Source: an uncultured Lachnospiraceae bacterium (GTDB lineage Bacteria; Bacillota; Clostridia; Lachnospirales; Lachnospiraceae). From it: 64,000 nt of DNA. The notes under the pieces are model-generated. The model searched no databases. It was not told where the DNA came from and saw only the letters and a program-made list of their open reading frames with translations. The position numbers were made by a program, and so were the translations under genes. The stretch spans positions 62,001 to 126,000 of the forward strand of contig CAJUQJ010000001.1 in assembly GCA_910588215.1 (NCBI GenBank), written 5' to 3'. Below, piece after piece: positions 52,486-62,800 of the stretch (its first letter is position 1; each line of letters starts with the position of its first letter).

Positions 52486-52524
52486 GGTGTAAAAGCTTAT
52501 TTCATGAGAGGAAGATCAGGATCT

Positions 52525-53370
52525 ATGAAGAGTGAAGCATTCCGGGAAATTCATCGATATAACAATCCGGCGCCAATACTGGTATTTCAGCATACAAAGG
52601 ATATAACTACAGGAGTCGATGCCCACTGGCATGAAGACTTGGAGATCAGTCTTGTGTCAAAAGGAAGGGTGCGGTTCTATGTGGGTGGACAGGAAAAGGA
52701 TCGTGGGGAAGGCAGGATCTGCATCGCAAGCAGCGGGGAAGTGCACTCTGCGACACCTGTGTTTGAGAATCCGGATGATGTTGATACAGGGATCACGCTA
52801 TTGATCCAGCATGATTTCTTGCACAGCGTGATTCCGAACTATGATAATCTCACATTTACAGATCCACGTAAAGAAGAGGAAGAGAAGATCGCGGCATATT
52901 TGGCCAAGATCGCGGAACTGTATGAAGGGCAGAGAGACGCCAGTGTGAGTGTTCAGATCTTGGGGCTGGTGTGCCAGATCCTATCTGTTCTGCTGGAGGA
53001 ATGTGCGATAGAAAGAGACAGTGTGGATGTCAATTGCTGGAAGGAGTCGGAACGGCAGAAGATCATCTTGGATTATATTCATTTAAATTATGATCAGCCC
53101 TTAAGGCAAGGGGAACTGGCGGAGAAATTCCACTTTTCTAAGGAATATTTCTGCCGATTCTTTAAGCGCTATACCGGACAGACTTTCAAAGAATATCTGA
53201 CCGAATATCGTTTGATCCATGCGGAGCAGATGCTTCGCAGTACCGGCAGGTCCATTGTGGAGATTGCCCATTGCAACGGATTCCCGGACGAACAGTCATT
53301 TATCAGGGCCTTTAAGAATCAATATAAGGAGTCGCCGGGCAAATACCGTAAGACATGGATCGGAAGATAG
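52525..53370 (+). CDS. AraC family transcriptional regulator
   Basis: Regulator of 281 residues with a cupin sensor domain (about 20–110; DAHWHEDLEISLVSKGRVRF and GRICIASSGEVHS) and an AraC DNA-binding domain (about 175–278; GELAEKFHFSKEYFCRFFKRYTGQ and IVEIAHCNGFPDEQSFIRAFKNQYKESPGKYRK). AGGA lies 5 bases before the ATG at 52525; the frame begins at 52504 without a ribosome site. It stands between the importer operon and the second GH3 gene, so it may control either. Confidence 0.88.
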   Translation: MKSEAFREIHRYNNPAPILVFQHTKDITTGVDAHWHEDLEISLVSKGRVRFYVGGQEKDRGEGRICIASSGEVHSATPVFENPDDVDTGITLLIQHDFLHSVIPNYDNLTFTDPRKEEEEKIAAYLAKIAELYEGQRDASVSVQILGLVCQILSVLLEECAIERDSVDVNCWKESERQKIILDYIHLNYDQPLRQGELAEKFHFSKEYFCRFFKRYTGQTFKEYLTEYRLIHAEQMLRSTGRSIVEIAHCNGFPDEQSFIRAFKNQYKESPGKYRKTWIGR

Positions 53371-53372
53371 TG

Positions 53373-53519
53373 ATGAGGCGGCTCAACAATGCCGTAACGA
53401 TCCTGAATGAGATCGTATTCCCGAGTTTGGTAAAATGTGCGACGGACCAGCTGTATTTTAGCCGGGATAAGATGTGCAATTTGTATGGTACATTGCAGCA
53501 TGGAGAGCAGGTACAATAG
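53373..53519 (+). pseudogene. 3' remnant of a second oligosaccharide-binding protein gene
   Basis: The 48 codons read RLNNAVTILNEIVFPSLVKC, then a diverged part ending in QVQ and a TAG stop. The first half closely matches the C-terminus of the 50598–52310 product (ELSNNVSILDEIAFPALVKC … KVQ stop). There is no ribosome site, and the rest of the gene is absent. It starts 3 bases after the AraC stop. It is most simply the end of a deleted LplA-like paralogue that once stood before the GH3 gene. Confidence 0.75.
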
Positions 53520-53561
53520 TGAAAAATGTCTTTGGATCAAAGAATAGGAGGAGATAAGTAG

Positions 53562-56513
53562 ATGGAAAAGAAACACACACCATTCTGGGACGGTTCGCTG
53601 CCGATCGAGAAAAGGATCGACTGGCTGCTGTCCAAGATGACGATCGAGGAGAAGTGCAGCTGCCTTTCCTCAGGGATGCGTCCCATTGAACGGTTGGGGA
53701 TTCCCGGCATGTCCTTTGGCGGCGAGGCGGCGCATGGGGTGGAGGCCAGGAATGACCAGAACACGTTGGGCGGACCGGAGCCTACGACTTCTTTCGTACA
53801 GCCGATCGGCATGAGTGCTACTTGGGATCCGGAACTGATCAGGCAGGCCGGGACGGTGACCGGCACCGAAGCGAGAGTCATCTATCATAGACATCCTGAC
53901 CGCGGATTGAGTCGCTGGGCGCCCACGGTGGATCTAGAGCGAGATCCCAGATGGGGAAGGACGGAAGAAGGATACGGGGAAGATCCGGTTCTCACCGGGG
54001 AGATGGCCTCAGCCTATGTACAGGGAATGCAGGGAGATAACAGTCGTTACCTGCGTGTGGCGGCAACCTTGAAGCATTTTTATGGCAACAATACGGAAGT
54101 GGGACGAGGGTGGAAAAATGTGTCCATCGATCCGCGGAACAAGTACGAACTGTATCTGGAACCTTTCCGCCGGGTAATCGAGAAAGGCGGCGCGGAAGCG
54201 ATCATGACCGCTTATAATAAGATTAATGGGACACCGGGTATGCTCAATGACGAGGTGCAGAAGATCCTTAAGGATGAGTACGGCTTACAACATGCGGTGA
54301 GCGACGGTGGCGCTACGGCGCTTGTCGCGCTGCTGCATCATACCTTCGGCACCGATGCGGAGACGGTGGCTGCCGCGGTGAAGGCGGGCGTGGACACCAT
54401 GTCCGACAATCCGTTGATGGTGGAGCAGGCGGCGAAGGAAGCCTGGGAGTTAGGACTGTTGACGGAGGAAGAAATCGACAGAGCGCTGCGCTGCGCATTT
54501 CGTACCAGACTGCGTCTGGGTATCTATGACGGACAGCCAGGCAATCCTTATGACCGGGTGACGGAGGCGGATCTGGATTCGAAAGAGAGTCGCGCAGTGT
54601 GCCGACAGGTATCCAGGGAGGCAGTGGTACTTCTAAAGAACGAAGACAGTTTCCTGCCGCTTGCCAAAGAACAGGCAGACGATCTGGCGCTGATCGGTCC
54701 GCTCGGTGATGCCTGGTATCAGGATTGGTACGGCGGCGAACCGCCTTTCAGAAAGACGTTGCTTGACGGGATCAAAGAGGTGACAGGTGCCGGGATCGAC
54801 TATGCGGACGGACTGGACAGAGTCGTGTTCCGTTATGGAGAGCAGGGAATCGCAGTGGCAGAAGACGGGACACTATGCATTAGCGATCAGCCGGACGTGT
54901 TTATCCGGGAAGATTGGGGTTCCGGGAGCCATACCTTCCGCAGTGTGCGGACAGGTAAGTATATGAATTCCAGGTTGTATGGCGGACCGGACAGTAAGGA
55001 GGCACCGGGACGGATCGCAGCGGAGAAGGATTCGGCCATGGACTGGTTCGTGATGGAGATTTTCCATGTGGAGACGAGAAAGGACGGCAGCGTGATCCTG
55101 ACGAACCGTTTCGATGTGCCCGTGGAAGTACGTGAGGATGGCAGCCTCTGGGCCACACAGGAGGGAGAGGGCACTGTCTTCACTATGGAGACCGTAGAGG
55201 ATGGTCTGCAGGCAGCGCTTAAGCTGGCGGGCAGTAAGAAGACGGTGGTATTGGCGCTGGGTTGTAATTCCATGATCAATGCCAAGGAGGAAGTAGACCG
55301 CGATACGATAGAACTTCCGCCGGCGCAGGAAAAGCTGTTGGAAGAGATCTGTGCCGTGAATAGACAGGTGGTATTGGTGCTTTATTCCAACTATCCTTAT
55401 GCCATCCGCTTTGCCAAGGAGAACCTGCCGGCTATCTTATGGAGTGCTACCGGTGCGCAGGACATGGGATGCGCCATGGCGGAGACGTTGTTTGGAGATA
55501 ATAATCCGTCTGGCCGTCTGAATCTGACCTGGTATGAGGGTGATCATCAGCTGCCTGATATCGACGATTATGATATCATTGGCAAGGGACGGACTTATCG
55601 GTATTTTGAAGGGGATGTACTCTATCCCTTCGGCCATGGTCTTAGCTACACGCAGTTTGTCTACTCGGATCTGGCAGTCACGGTCAAGGACGGTGTCGAT
55701 ATGCATATCACTTTGCAGGTGAAGAATGCCGGGGCACGGACCGGAGATGAGGTGGTACAGATCTATGGCAAGGCGCCTGCCTCCAGAGTGAAGAAGCCGC
55801 TGCGGCAGTTATTGGGCTTTACACGGATTAAAGAACTGGATCCCGGAGAAAGCCGCAGAGTAGAGCTGACGATTCCGATCGAGGAATTCCGCTTCTACGA
55901 TGTGATAAGCAGACAGCTTATGGTAGAACGGGGTTGCTATACGGTCTTTACAGGGCCCTCCGGTGGGGAAGCGGTGTTGACGGCACAGGTGGAACTTCCC
56001 GGACAAGAGACAGGAATACGGTGTCTGCGGCACAGAACGGCAGCGGATCATTATGATACTTATGAGAATATCGTGCTCACGGAGGGGCATTTCGGTTTTA
56101 AAGCAGTAACTGTCAGCAATCCGGCGGATAAGGGCGTATTATGCTATGGGGACTGCAGACTTAAGCAAGATGCTCAGGCGATGCTTTTGCACTGTAAGAG
56201 TGAGAAGAAAGGCAGCATTACGGTATTTGTTGACGGCCGCAAGGCGGCTTTCTGGGAGGGCGATACGGCTTCTTACGAGCGGACGGCAATGCCGCCGATG
56301 AATGAGAAAGCAAGGATGGAAGCAAAGCAGCGCAGATCCAGCTGGCATCCCATCTACACAGACGTACGGCTTCCTCTGGATGCCGATGCAGTCAAAGAGG
56401 CTGCACAGGCAGAGAAGGCTGTGGAGATCAGGGTAGAACTTACCGGAGACATCAAGTTGTGCAGTCTTCACGTGGAGTATAAGGCGGACAACTCTCCCGC
56501 GGCACATAATTGA
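53562..56513 (+). CDS. Glycoside hydrolase family 3 enzyme (beta-xylosidase/glucosidase type)
   Basis: Enzyme of 983 residues in the normal GH3 order, without a signal peptide. The N-terminal TIM barrel (about 20–330) has GEAAHGVEAR, APTVDLERDPRWGRTEEGYGEDP, KHFYGNNTE and the nucleophile D248 in AVSDGGA. The C-terminal sandwich follows and is interrupted by an insert (about 430–545) with repeats such as GSGSHTFRSVRTGKYMNSRLYGG, resembling a beta-trefoil or fascin-like module. A fibronectin III domain (about 690–790) and a 170-residue beta-rich tail complete it. Sequence style suggests xylosidase or related activity. AGGAGGAG lies 7 bases before the ATG. The 3' end overlaps the convergent LacI gene by 62 bases. 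Confidence 0.92.
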   Translation: MEKKHTPFWDGSLPIEKRIDWLLSKMTIEEKCSCLSSGMRPIERLGIPGMSFGGEAAHGVEARNDQNTLGGPEPTTSFVQPIGMSATWDPELIRQAGTVTGTEARVIYHRHPDRGLSRWAPTVDLERDPRWGRTEEGYGEDPVLTGEMASAYVQGMQGDNSRYLRVAATLKHFYGNNTEVGRGWKNVSIDPRNKYELYLEPFRRVIEKGGAEAIMTAYNKINGTPGMLNDEVQKILKDEYGLQHAVSDGGATALVALLHHTFGTDAETVAAAVKAGVDTMSDNPLMVEQAAKEAWELGLLTEEEIDRALRCAFRTRLRLGIYDGQPGNPYDRVTEADLDSKESRAVCRQVSREAVVLLKNEDSFLPLAKEQADDLALIGPLGDAWYQDWYGGEPPFRKTLLDGIKEVTGAGIDYADGLDRVVFRYGEQGIAVAEDGTLCISDQPDVFIREDWGSGSHTFRSVRTGKYMNSRLYGGPDSKEAPGRIAAEKDSAMDWFVMEIFHVETRKDGSVILTNRFDVPVEVREDGSLWATQEGEGTVFTMETVEDGLQAALKLAGSKKTVVLALGCNSMINAKEEVDRDTIELPPAQEKLLEEICAVNRQVVLVLYSNYPYAIRFAKENLPAILWSATGAQDMGCAMAETLFGDNNPSGRLNLTWYEGDHQLPDIDDYDIIGKGRTYRYFEGDVLYPFGHGLSYTQFVYSDLAVTVKDGVDMHITLQVKNAGARTGDEVVQIYGKAPASRVKKPLRQLLGFTRIKELDPGESRRVELTIPIEEFRFYDVISRQLMVERGCYTVFTGPSGGEAVLTAQVELPGQETGIRCLRHRTAADHYDTYENIVLTEGHFGFKAVTVSNPADKGVLCYGDCRLKQDAQAMLLHCKSEKKGSITVFVDGRKAAFWEGDTASYERTAMPPMNEKARMEAKQRRSSWHPIYTDVRLPLDADAVKEAAQAEKAVEIRVELTGDIKLCSLHVEYKADNSPAAHN

Positions 56514-57489
56514 CGGAGATCACCGTGGAGGCGGCCGGACAACTGGGCGCATAGAGATGCATGCTTAGAAGGTTGACGATCTCGGAGGCTGTCTGCTCTA
56601 ACGGTAAATGCACCACAGAGAGAGTCGGGGAAGAGACTTCGCTGATCCCCAGACTGGAATCTCCGACGGCGATCAGTTCCATGTCGTCGGGGAACCGGAT
56701 GCCTTTCTCGGAAAAGGCGCGCAATGCACCCAGAGCCAGTTCTTCGCGCAGATAGAAGATGCAGTCGGTCTCAGGGTGTTCCTGCAGCAACCGCAGGGTC
56801 GCATCATAGCTGCTTCTGGGTGAAATGTCGCAGCGGTAGATCAAAGCTTCCCCCATTCCCAGAGACTGACATGTGTAGGCGAAGAGATTCAACCGTATGT
56901 TCATGCCATTGAAGGTGGGTGGGCTGCTGACTACGGCAGGATGCTTTCTGCTATGGGAAGCGAAGATTTCTGCCGGGAGTGAGCCGATGGTATGGTCATC
57001 CATGACGACACCGGAGTATTTGTCGGAATAGCGATTATATAGAATGAGCGGCCGTGGAAAACTGCTGCCGTCCAGAAACTCCATATCGCTTTCTGACGGA
57101 TTGCAGACGATAATGCCGTGGCAGGAAAGAAGCAGCTCATTGCGCATGGCATGGTGAAGCTGGCCCGGTCTGTAAGACTGCAGAAGCACCTCATAGGGCA
57201 GGTTATTGTTCTCGATATTCTCTTCAAGGCCGCGGAAAAAGCGCATCATGACCTGGGCGCGGGAATCGGCGACCCAGAAGATAAGGATCCGGTGGGCGAA
57301 CAGATTGCCAGCTTTCTTCAGGCCGACGGCTTGGAGATTCGGCAGATAACCCATGCGCTCGGCAATCTCCAGTACACGTTTCTCTGTCAGAGGGGAAATC
57401 TTACGTTCTTTGGACTTCCGGTTAAGGATGAGGGAGACGGTAGTCGGTGAGACATTGGCCGCCCGTGCGATTTCTTTGATCGTGACCAT
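56452..57489 (-). CDS. LacI family transcriptional regulator
   Basis: Regulator of 345 residues. The helix-turn-helix and hinge are VTIKEIARAANVSPTTVSLILNRKSKERKISPLTEKRVLEIAERMGYLPN. A sensor domain covers about 60–330. AGGAGCAG precedes the ATG at 57489. The gene is convergent with GH3, and its last 62 bases are antisense to the end of that gene. It is divergent from the carboxylesterase gene, 381 bases away, which is a probable target. Confidence 0.92.
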   Translation of the reverse strand: MVTIKEIARAANVSPTTVSLILNRKSKERKISPLTEKRVLEIAERMGYLPNLQAVGLKKAGNLFAHRILIFWVADSRAQVMMRFFRGLEENIENNNLPYEVLLQSYRPGQLHHAMRNELLLSCHGIIVCNPSESDMEFLDGSSFPRPLILYNRYSDKYSGVVMDDHTIGSLPAEIFASHSRKHPAVVSSPPTFNGMNIRLNLFAYTCQSLGMGEALIYRCDISPRSSYDATLRLLQEHPETDCIFYLREELALGALRAFSEKGIRFPDDMELIAVGDSSLGISEVSSPTLSVVHLPLEQTASEIVNLLSMHLYAPSCPAASTVISVNYVPRESCPPYTPREDCTT

Positions 57490-57669
57490 GATACTGCTCC
57501 TGAAATTGGAATGTAACAGTGTAGACTTTCACTGTCTCTATAAATTTATGCTACAGGAAAAAGGGGATAGGGTCAAGGTATGAAATGGATATCAGGGTAA
57601 GGTTTTTTACGGCTCTTAACGGGTCATGAACAGGATATTTTCTGACAGCATACAGGTTAAGTTGGAGAA

Positions 57670-57698
57670 TTGACAAGCAATCCGGCAAAATGTATTAT
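57670..57698 (+). promoter_or_regulatory. Strong sigma-A promoter of the carboxylesterase gene
   Basis: TTGACA at 57670–57675, 17-base spacer, TATTAT at 57693–57698. Confidence 0.8.
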
Positions 57699-57704
57699 AA
57701 ATAA

Positions 57705-57870
57705 TTAGGAACTAAAACGATAAACTGGACGCAAAGCCGAAAGGCTGCAACAGGCAGCGGATTCCATTAAATGATAAAAGAGATCCAGAAACCTCTTTGT
57801 GCCATGAACAGCCATAAAGGCAGGTGCTGGAGGGATTCTGAGAGACTATATTAAATAAGGAGGCAGCAAA
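57705..57870 (+). other. Structured 5' leader of the carboxylesterase gene
   Basis: A leader of about 165 bases. It contains TGGACGCAAAGCCGAAAGGC (57726–57745) with a stable AGCC-GAAA-GGCT hairpin, then GGCAGCGGATTCC. These resemble the conserved 3' part of c-di-GMP-I (GEMM) riboswitches, but the 5' GNRA-capped stem is not found. A second helix, GCC…GGC near 57802–57822, lies before the ribosome site AAGGAGG. It may be a riboswitch-like element or merely a structured leader. Confidence 0.35.
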
Positions 57871-59433
57871 ATGGAGAAGAAATTTATTTACGATGACAAG
57901 ACCGCCATCGTAGAGACACAGAAAGGTAAGGTACGTGGCTATTTCTATGATGACATGTACATATTCAAGGGGATTCCTTATGCGAAGGCGAAGAGATTCC
58001 ATGCACCGGAACCGGTAGATGCCTGGGATGATGTGATGACGACGATCAATTACGGACATGTGTGTCCGCTTCTGGATGAGCCGCAGCCCGGTGTCGGTGA
58101 GATGATGGTGCCGCACCGCTACTGGCCTATGAGCGAGAACTGTCAGAACTTGAACATCTGGACGCCGGGGCTGGACGGGGAGAAGCGCCCTGTCATGGTA
58201 TGGCTGCACGGCGGCGGATTCTTTGCCGGTTCTTCCATCGAGCAGATTGCTTATGAAGGGGAGAATATGTGTAAGCTGGGACAGGTGGTAGTGGTGTCTA
58301 TAAACCACAGACTGAATGTGCTGGGTTACTGCGATCTGTCAGCTTTTGGCGAGGAGTACGCGAATTCCGGCAATGCAGGAACAGACGATCTGGTGGCAGC
58401 GCTTCGCTGGCTGCATGATAATGTGGAGAAGTTCGGCGGCGATCCGGAGAACGTGATCGTATTCGGTCAGTCCGGCGGCGGCGCGAAGGTGACAACACTG
58501 CTGCAGACACCGGCAGCTGACGGACTGGTTGCCAAAGGCATCAATATGAGCGGCGTGCTCGGCGGCGCGATGGCAGACTGCAAGGGAAGCGGCGAGAAGC
58601 TGGTGCGGGCAATGATGGAAGAACTGAAGATCGAGGATGTGAGAGCGTTAGAGACGGTTCCTTTTGCTGAGCTGGCAGCAGCTTATAATAAGGTAAAGCC
58701 TGATCTGGAGAAGGCTGGAGAGTATGTAGGCGGAGCGCCTTTTGTCAATGATTTCTATAAAGGAGAGCCGATCTCCAATGGCTTCCGTAAGGAGACGGCG
58801 CATGTTCCGCTGATGGTAGGCAGTGTGTTCGGCGAATTCGGTTCCTTCGCGCCTACGCCTTATGACCGCCGTACCATGACGACAGAAGAAGGCATAGAGT
58901 ATGTGAAGAAGGAAGCGGGCGATGAGGATGTGACAGAGCTGATCGCAAGTTTCCAGAAAGCATACCCGGAGCGTAATCCGGTGGATATCATGACTGCGGA
59001 CTTCTTCTTCCGCGCGCCGGAGATTGACTATATCAGAGAGAGAAGCAAATGCAACGACAAGACTTGGTCGTATCTGTTTAACCTGGATATGAACTTTGAC
59101 GGCAGCCGGACACCATGGCATTGTGCCGATATCCCGTATTTCTTCCACAATACGGCATTTACGCCTTATACCCAGGAAGAAGGCGTTACGGAGCGCGTGG
59201 AGAAACTGATCTTTGATTCGGTGATGGCATTTGCCAAGACAGGCAATCCGGAGAATCCTGAGATGCCAAACTGGCCTGCCTGCACGCCGGAGGAAGAGGC
59301 GACACTTGTGATCGACAAGGAGTCCGCGGTGAAGGTGAACTTCGATCATGAGTTGGTGCCGATGCTGGCTAAGGTCATGGGACCCATCATTGCCAGAAAT
59401 ATGGCGAATAGGATGAAGGATGTGCAGCACTAA
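57871..59433 (+). CDS. Type B carboxylesterase (alpha/beta hydrolase)
   Basis: Esterase of 520 residues, cytoplasmic. The conserved start IVETQKGKVRGYFYDDMYIFKGIPYAKA, the oxyanion MVWLHGGGFF, and the nucleophile S201 in FGQSGGGAKV are typical of the family. The catalytic histidine is probably H417 in HCADIPYFFHN. It could remove acetyl or feruloyl groups from imported oligosaccharides, but the substrate is unknown. AAGGAGG lies 7 bases before the ATG. The long leader and strong promoter suggest tight control. Confidence 0.93.
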   Translation: MEKKFIYDDKTAIVETQKGKVRGYFYDDMYIFKGIPYAKAKRFHAPEPVDAWDDVMTTINYGHVCPLLDEPQPGVGEMMVPHRYWPMSENCQNLNIWTPGLDGEKRPVMVWLHGGGFFAGSSIEQIAYEGENMCKLGQVVVVSINHRLNVLGYCDLSAFGEEYANSGNAGTDDLVAALRWLHDNVEKFGGDPENVIVFGQSGGGAKVTTLLQTPAADGLVAKGINMSGVLGGAMADCKGSGEKLVRAMMEELKIEDVRALETVPFAELAAAYNKVKPDLEKAGEYVGGAPFVNDFYKGEPISNGFRKETAHVPLMVGSVFGEFGSFAPTPYDRRTMTTEEGIEYVKKEAGDEDVTELIASFQKAYPERNPVDIMTADFFFRAPEIDYIRERSKCNDKTWSYLFNLDMNFDGSRTPWHCADIPYFFHNTAFTPYTQEEGVTERVEKLIFDSVMAFAKTGNPENPEMPNWPACTPEEEATLVIDKESAVKVNFDHELVPMLAKVMGPIIARNMANRMKDVQH

Positions 59434-59500
59434 GCAAGTATGATGATATCAGGGTCATGTTACGTTTCAATCCTGACATCATAAAATTGCAGTAAGAAAC

Positions 59501-59534
59501 AAATACCCCGCCTGGAATCAGGCGGGGTATTTGA
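59501..59534. terminator. Terminator after the carboxylesterase gene
   Basis: A perfect 14-bp stem, AAATACCCCGCCTG (59501–59514) with CAGGCGGGGTATTT (59519–59532), loop GAAT. It is symmetrical, so it may work on both strands. Confidence 0.75.
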
Positions 59535-59589
59535 CCCTCACGGCAGTCGCCAAATGTCTGCAAGCAGCCACTTGGCTCGCTGCTCGCGG

Positions 59590-59668
59590 GAATAAATTCT
59601 CTGATGAGCAAATTAGTTCAACAAACTGAACAAGTTCAGTTAGAATTTGTGACGCTTCGGAACGGAGG
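59590..59668 (+). repeat. 79-bp Shine-Dalgarno leader repeat, copy 2
   Basis: Matches 14103–14181 at 76 of 79 positions. Here its terminal GGAGG is not followed by a gene: the next frame closes after a few codons. The kinase gene, 184 bases downstream, has its own promoter and ribosome site, so this copy may be a stranded insert. The rest of the 59535–59759 gap has no gene. Confidence 0.78.
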
Positions 59669-59759
59669 AAATAATTCAAAAGTGTTTGCTTGATCAATGG
59701 AAAAGCGTAACAGTTCAGCCTTCATCATTCAGAAAAGCACCTAAAATGTATAAAATTCA

Positions 59760-59788
59760 TTGCCATGATTCGTAAAATACAGTATGAT
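59760..59788 (+). promoter_or_regulatory. Promoter of the hybrid kinase gene
   Basis: TTGCCA at 59760–59765, 17-base spacer, TATGAT at 59783–59788. Confidence 0.65.
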
Positions 59789-59852
59789 ATTAGAATGAGG
59801 AAAAGATCATAAGTTCTATATTGATACCGTAAGCGTTAAGGAGGAAAGAGAA

Positions 59853-62800
59853 ATGTACCATTGTCATGTTCATTTTCATTTAGTGGGCATTCGACAGGAT
59901 GTATTTGCGGTCATCGAGGCGATGCCTCCGCTGGCATGTTTTACGCATGAGTTTACGAAGAGTGAAGGGGCCGGGGATGTGACTGCGGATGTGATCCTGG
60001 CAGACCTGCGGGACATGGATGTGGAGGAGACGGTGCGCGAGCTGATCGCAGACAGGGGGGAGGATACAGAGCTCATCCTGCTTGCAGGGAAGGAGCAGTT
60101 TCCGCTTTTGACGGATAAGCTGCAGACAGTGAAGGAAATATGGCTACTGCCTATGGCAGAGGAGGAGATCCGTTTTCGTTTCTTAAGGTGGCAGCAGACT
60201 TATAAGATGAGTAAGGATTATTGGCAGACCAGCCATTATTTGGAGGCTACGATTAATAATGTGCCCAATCTCGTCTGGTACAAGGATAAGGACGGTGTCC
60301 ATGAGAAGGTAAACGACAGCTTTTGCAGTACGGTAAATAAGACGAAGCAGCAGGTGGAAGGACAACGGCACGCCTATATCTGGGACGTGGAGGAGGACGA
60401 TCCGGCCTGTATCGAGTCGGAACGTCAGGTTATGGAGTCTGAGCGGACTTTTATCTCCGAAGAGTGCGTGAAGACCGGGGACGGCACTAAGCTGCTCATG
60501 ACTTACAAATCGCCGTTGTATGATCTTGACGGCAGTGTAATGGGCACTGTTGGGGTGGCGATCGATGTGACCCAGGAGCGGGCTTACGAGCAAGAGATCA
60601 TACAGAAGAATCACACGTTGGAGACGATATTTAACAACATTGAGTGTGGTGTGATGTACCACAGTCTGGACGGCACTCAGGTTATGAGCGCCAATCAGGC
60701 GGCATTGGATATCCTGGGATATACGTCTTTGGAGGAGATGGCAGCCGACGGGTTTGATATGGTGTCATCTGCGGTCGTGGAGGAAGACAGGGACGGATTG
60801 CTGGAGAAGATCAAGAGCCTGAAGGAAGAGGGAGACAGCGTCAGCGTGGAATACCGTGTGCGCCGCAAAGACGGTGAGATCCGGTATGTGATGGGCAATG
60901 TTAAGTTGATGCGGGAGAAGGAGGAACTGCGATATCAGCGTTTCCTTCTGGATTGTACTGCCAGAAAGCTGCAGGAGGAAGAGAATGAGAGACGTCAGGC
61001 GGCGCTTGTGCAGGCACTGAGTATAGATTACAGGATAGTATGTTTCTTTGATCTGGAGAACGGGACCGGGCAGCCGCTGCGCGTTGAGGAAGACAGTCGT
61101 CAGTTTCTGGAAGCGTTCGAGAGAAAGCTTTCTTTTCAAGAGAGCATGGAATTCTACATACAGGAATATGTCTGCGAAGAAGACCGGGATATGGTGCGGC
61201 AGGCGGTCTCCGAAGATAAGATTGAACAGGGACTGCTGGAAGGTAAGCAGTACCATGTGAATTTCCGCACGAAAGGAAGCGGTGTGCCGGAGTATAACCA
61301 GATGAAGATCGTAAGAGCAGGTCTGGCAGAGGAGCGGAGAAGTATTGTTCTCGGTATTCGCAGTGTGGATAAGGAAATCCGTAGTGAGATGGAACAGAGA
61401 GGCCACTTAAAGGATGCACTCATGCAGGCCAACAGAGCCAGCAAGGCCAAGAGTGTGTTCCTCTCCAATATGTCTCATGATATCAGGACACCGATGAACG
61501 CCATCGTGGGATTTACGTCGCTGGCGATGAAGCATATTGACAACAGAGACCGGATGGAGGAATATCTGAAGAAGATCATGACATCGGGTAATCATCTGTT
61601 AAGCCTGATCAACGATGTGCTGGATATGAGCCGTATCGAGAGCGGCAAGATCCGTCTGGAGGAGAAAGCGTGTAGTCTGCCGGAGATTCTGCATGGTATT
61701 TGTAATATCGTACAGGCGGATGTACACGCGAAACAGCTGGAGCTGCATGTGGATACGATGGATATCCGCAATGAGGATATTTTCTGTGATAAACTGCGGC
61801 TTAACCAGGTGCTTCTCAATCTGCTGGGCAATGCGGTCAAATACACCGGTGCAGGCGGCGCTATCAATATGCGGATCACGGAGAAGGCCGGAGCGCCGGA
61901 GGGCTATGCAACTTACGAGTTTTCCATCAAGGATAACGGTGTGGGGATGAGCGCTGAGTTTGTGGAGCATATTTTTGAACCTTTTGAGCGGGAGATGAAT
62001 TCTACGGTCAGCGGTATCCAGGGTACCGGATTGGGTATGGCCATCACCAAGAATATTGTGGATATGATGAACGGGACGATCGAAGTGGAGAGTGAACTGG
62101 GCGAAGGTTCTACCTTTACGGTTTCCTTTACCTTCCAGATCAGGGAGAAGGAGAAGGAAGAACAGGACATTCCGGAATTGAAAAACTGCAGGGCACTGGT
62201 GGTGGATGATGATTTCAACACCTGTGACAGTGTTTCCTATATGCTTGGGCAGATCGGACTTCGCGCAGAGTGGACGTTGTCCGGCAAGGAGGCGGTGCTT
62301 CGCACGAAGCAGGCCAGCATGCGTAAGGACGGTTATCTGGTGTATATCATTGACTGGCTGCTGCCGGATATGAACGGTATCGAGGTGACCAGGAGAGTCA
62401 GACAGATGATGGGAGACGATGTGCCGGTCATCGTCCTGACGGCTTATGATTGGTCGGACATTGAGGAAGAGGCTAAAGAAGCCGGTGTTACGGCTTTTTG
62501 CAGCAAGCCGCTGTTCATGTCGGAACTGCGTGACTGCCTGCGCACTGTCATTGGTCTGGAAGAGGCGGATGAAGTGGAACAGGTGAGCGGGACGGTGCAG
62601 TTTAAGGCAGGGAGGATCCTGTTAGCTGAGGACAATGAGTTGAATCAAGAGATCGCCGTAGAGATACTGGATAGTGCCGGCTTCAAGACAGAGGTTGCGG
62701 AGAACGGGAAGATTGCAGTGGAGATGTTAGAGAAATCCAGTCCGGGATATTACCAGCTGGTACTGATGGATGTACAGATGCCCGTGATGAACGGTTACGA

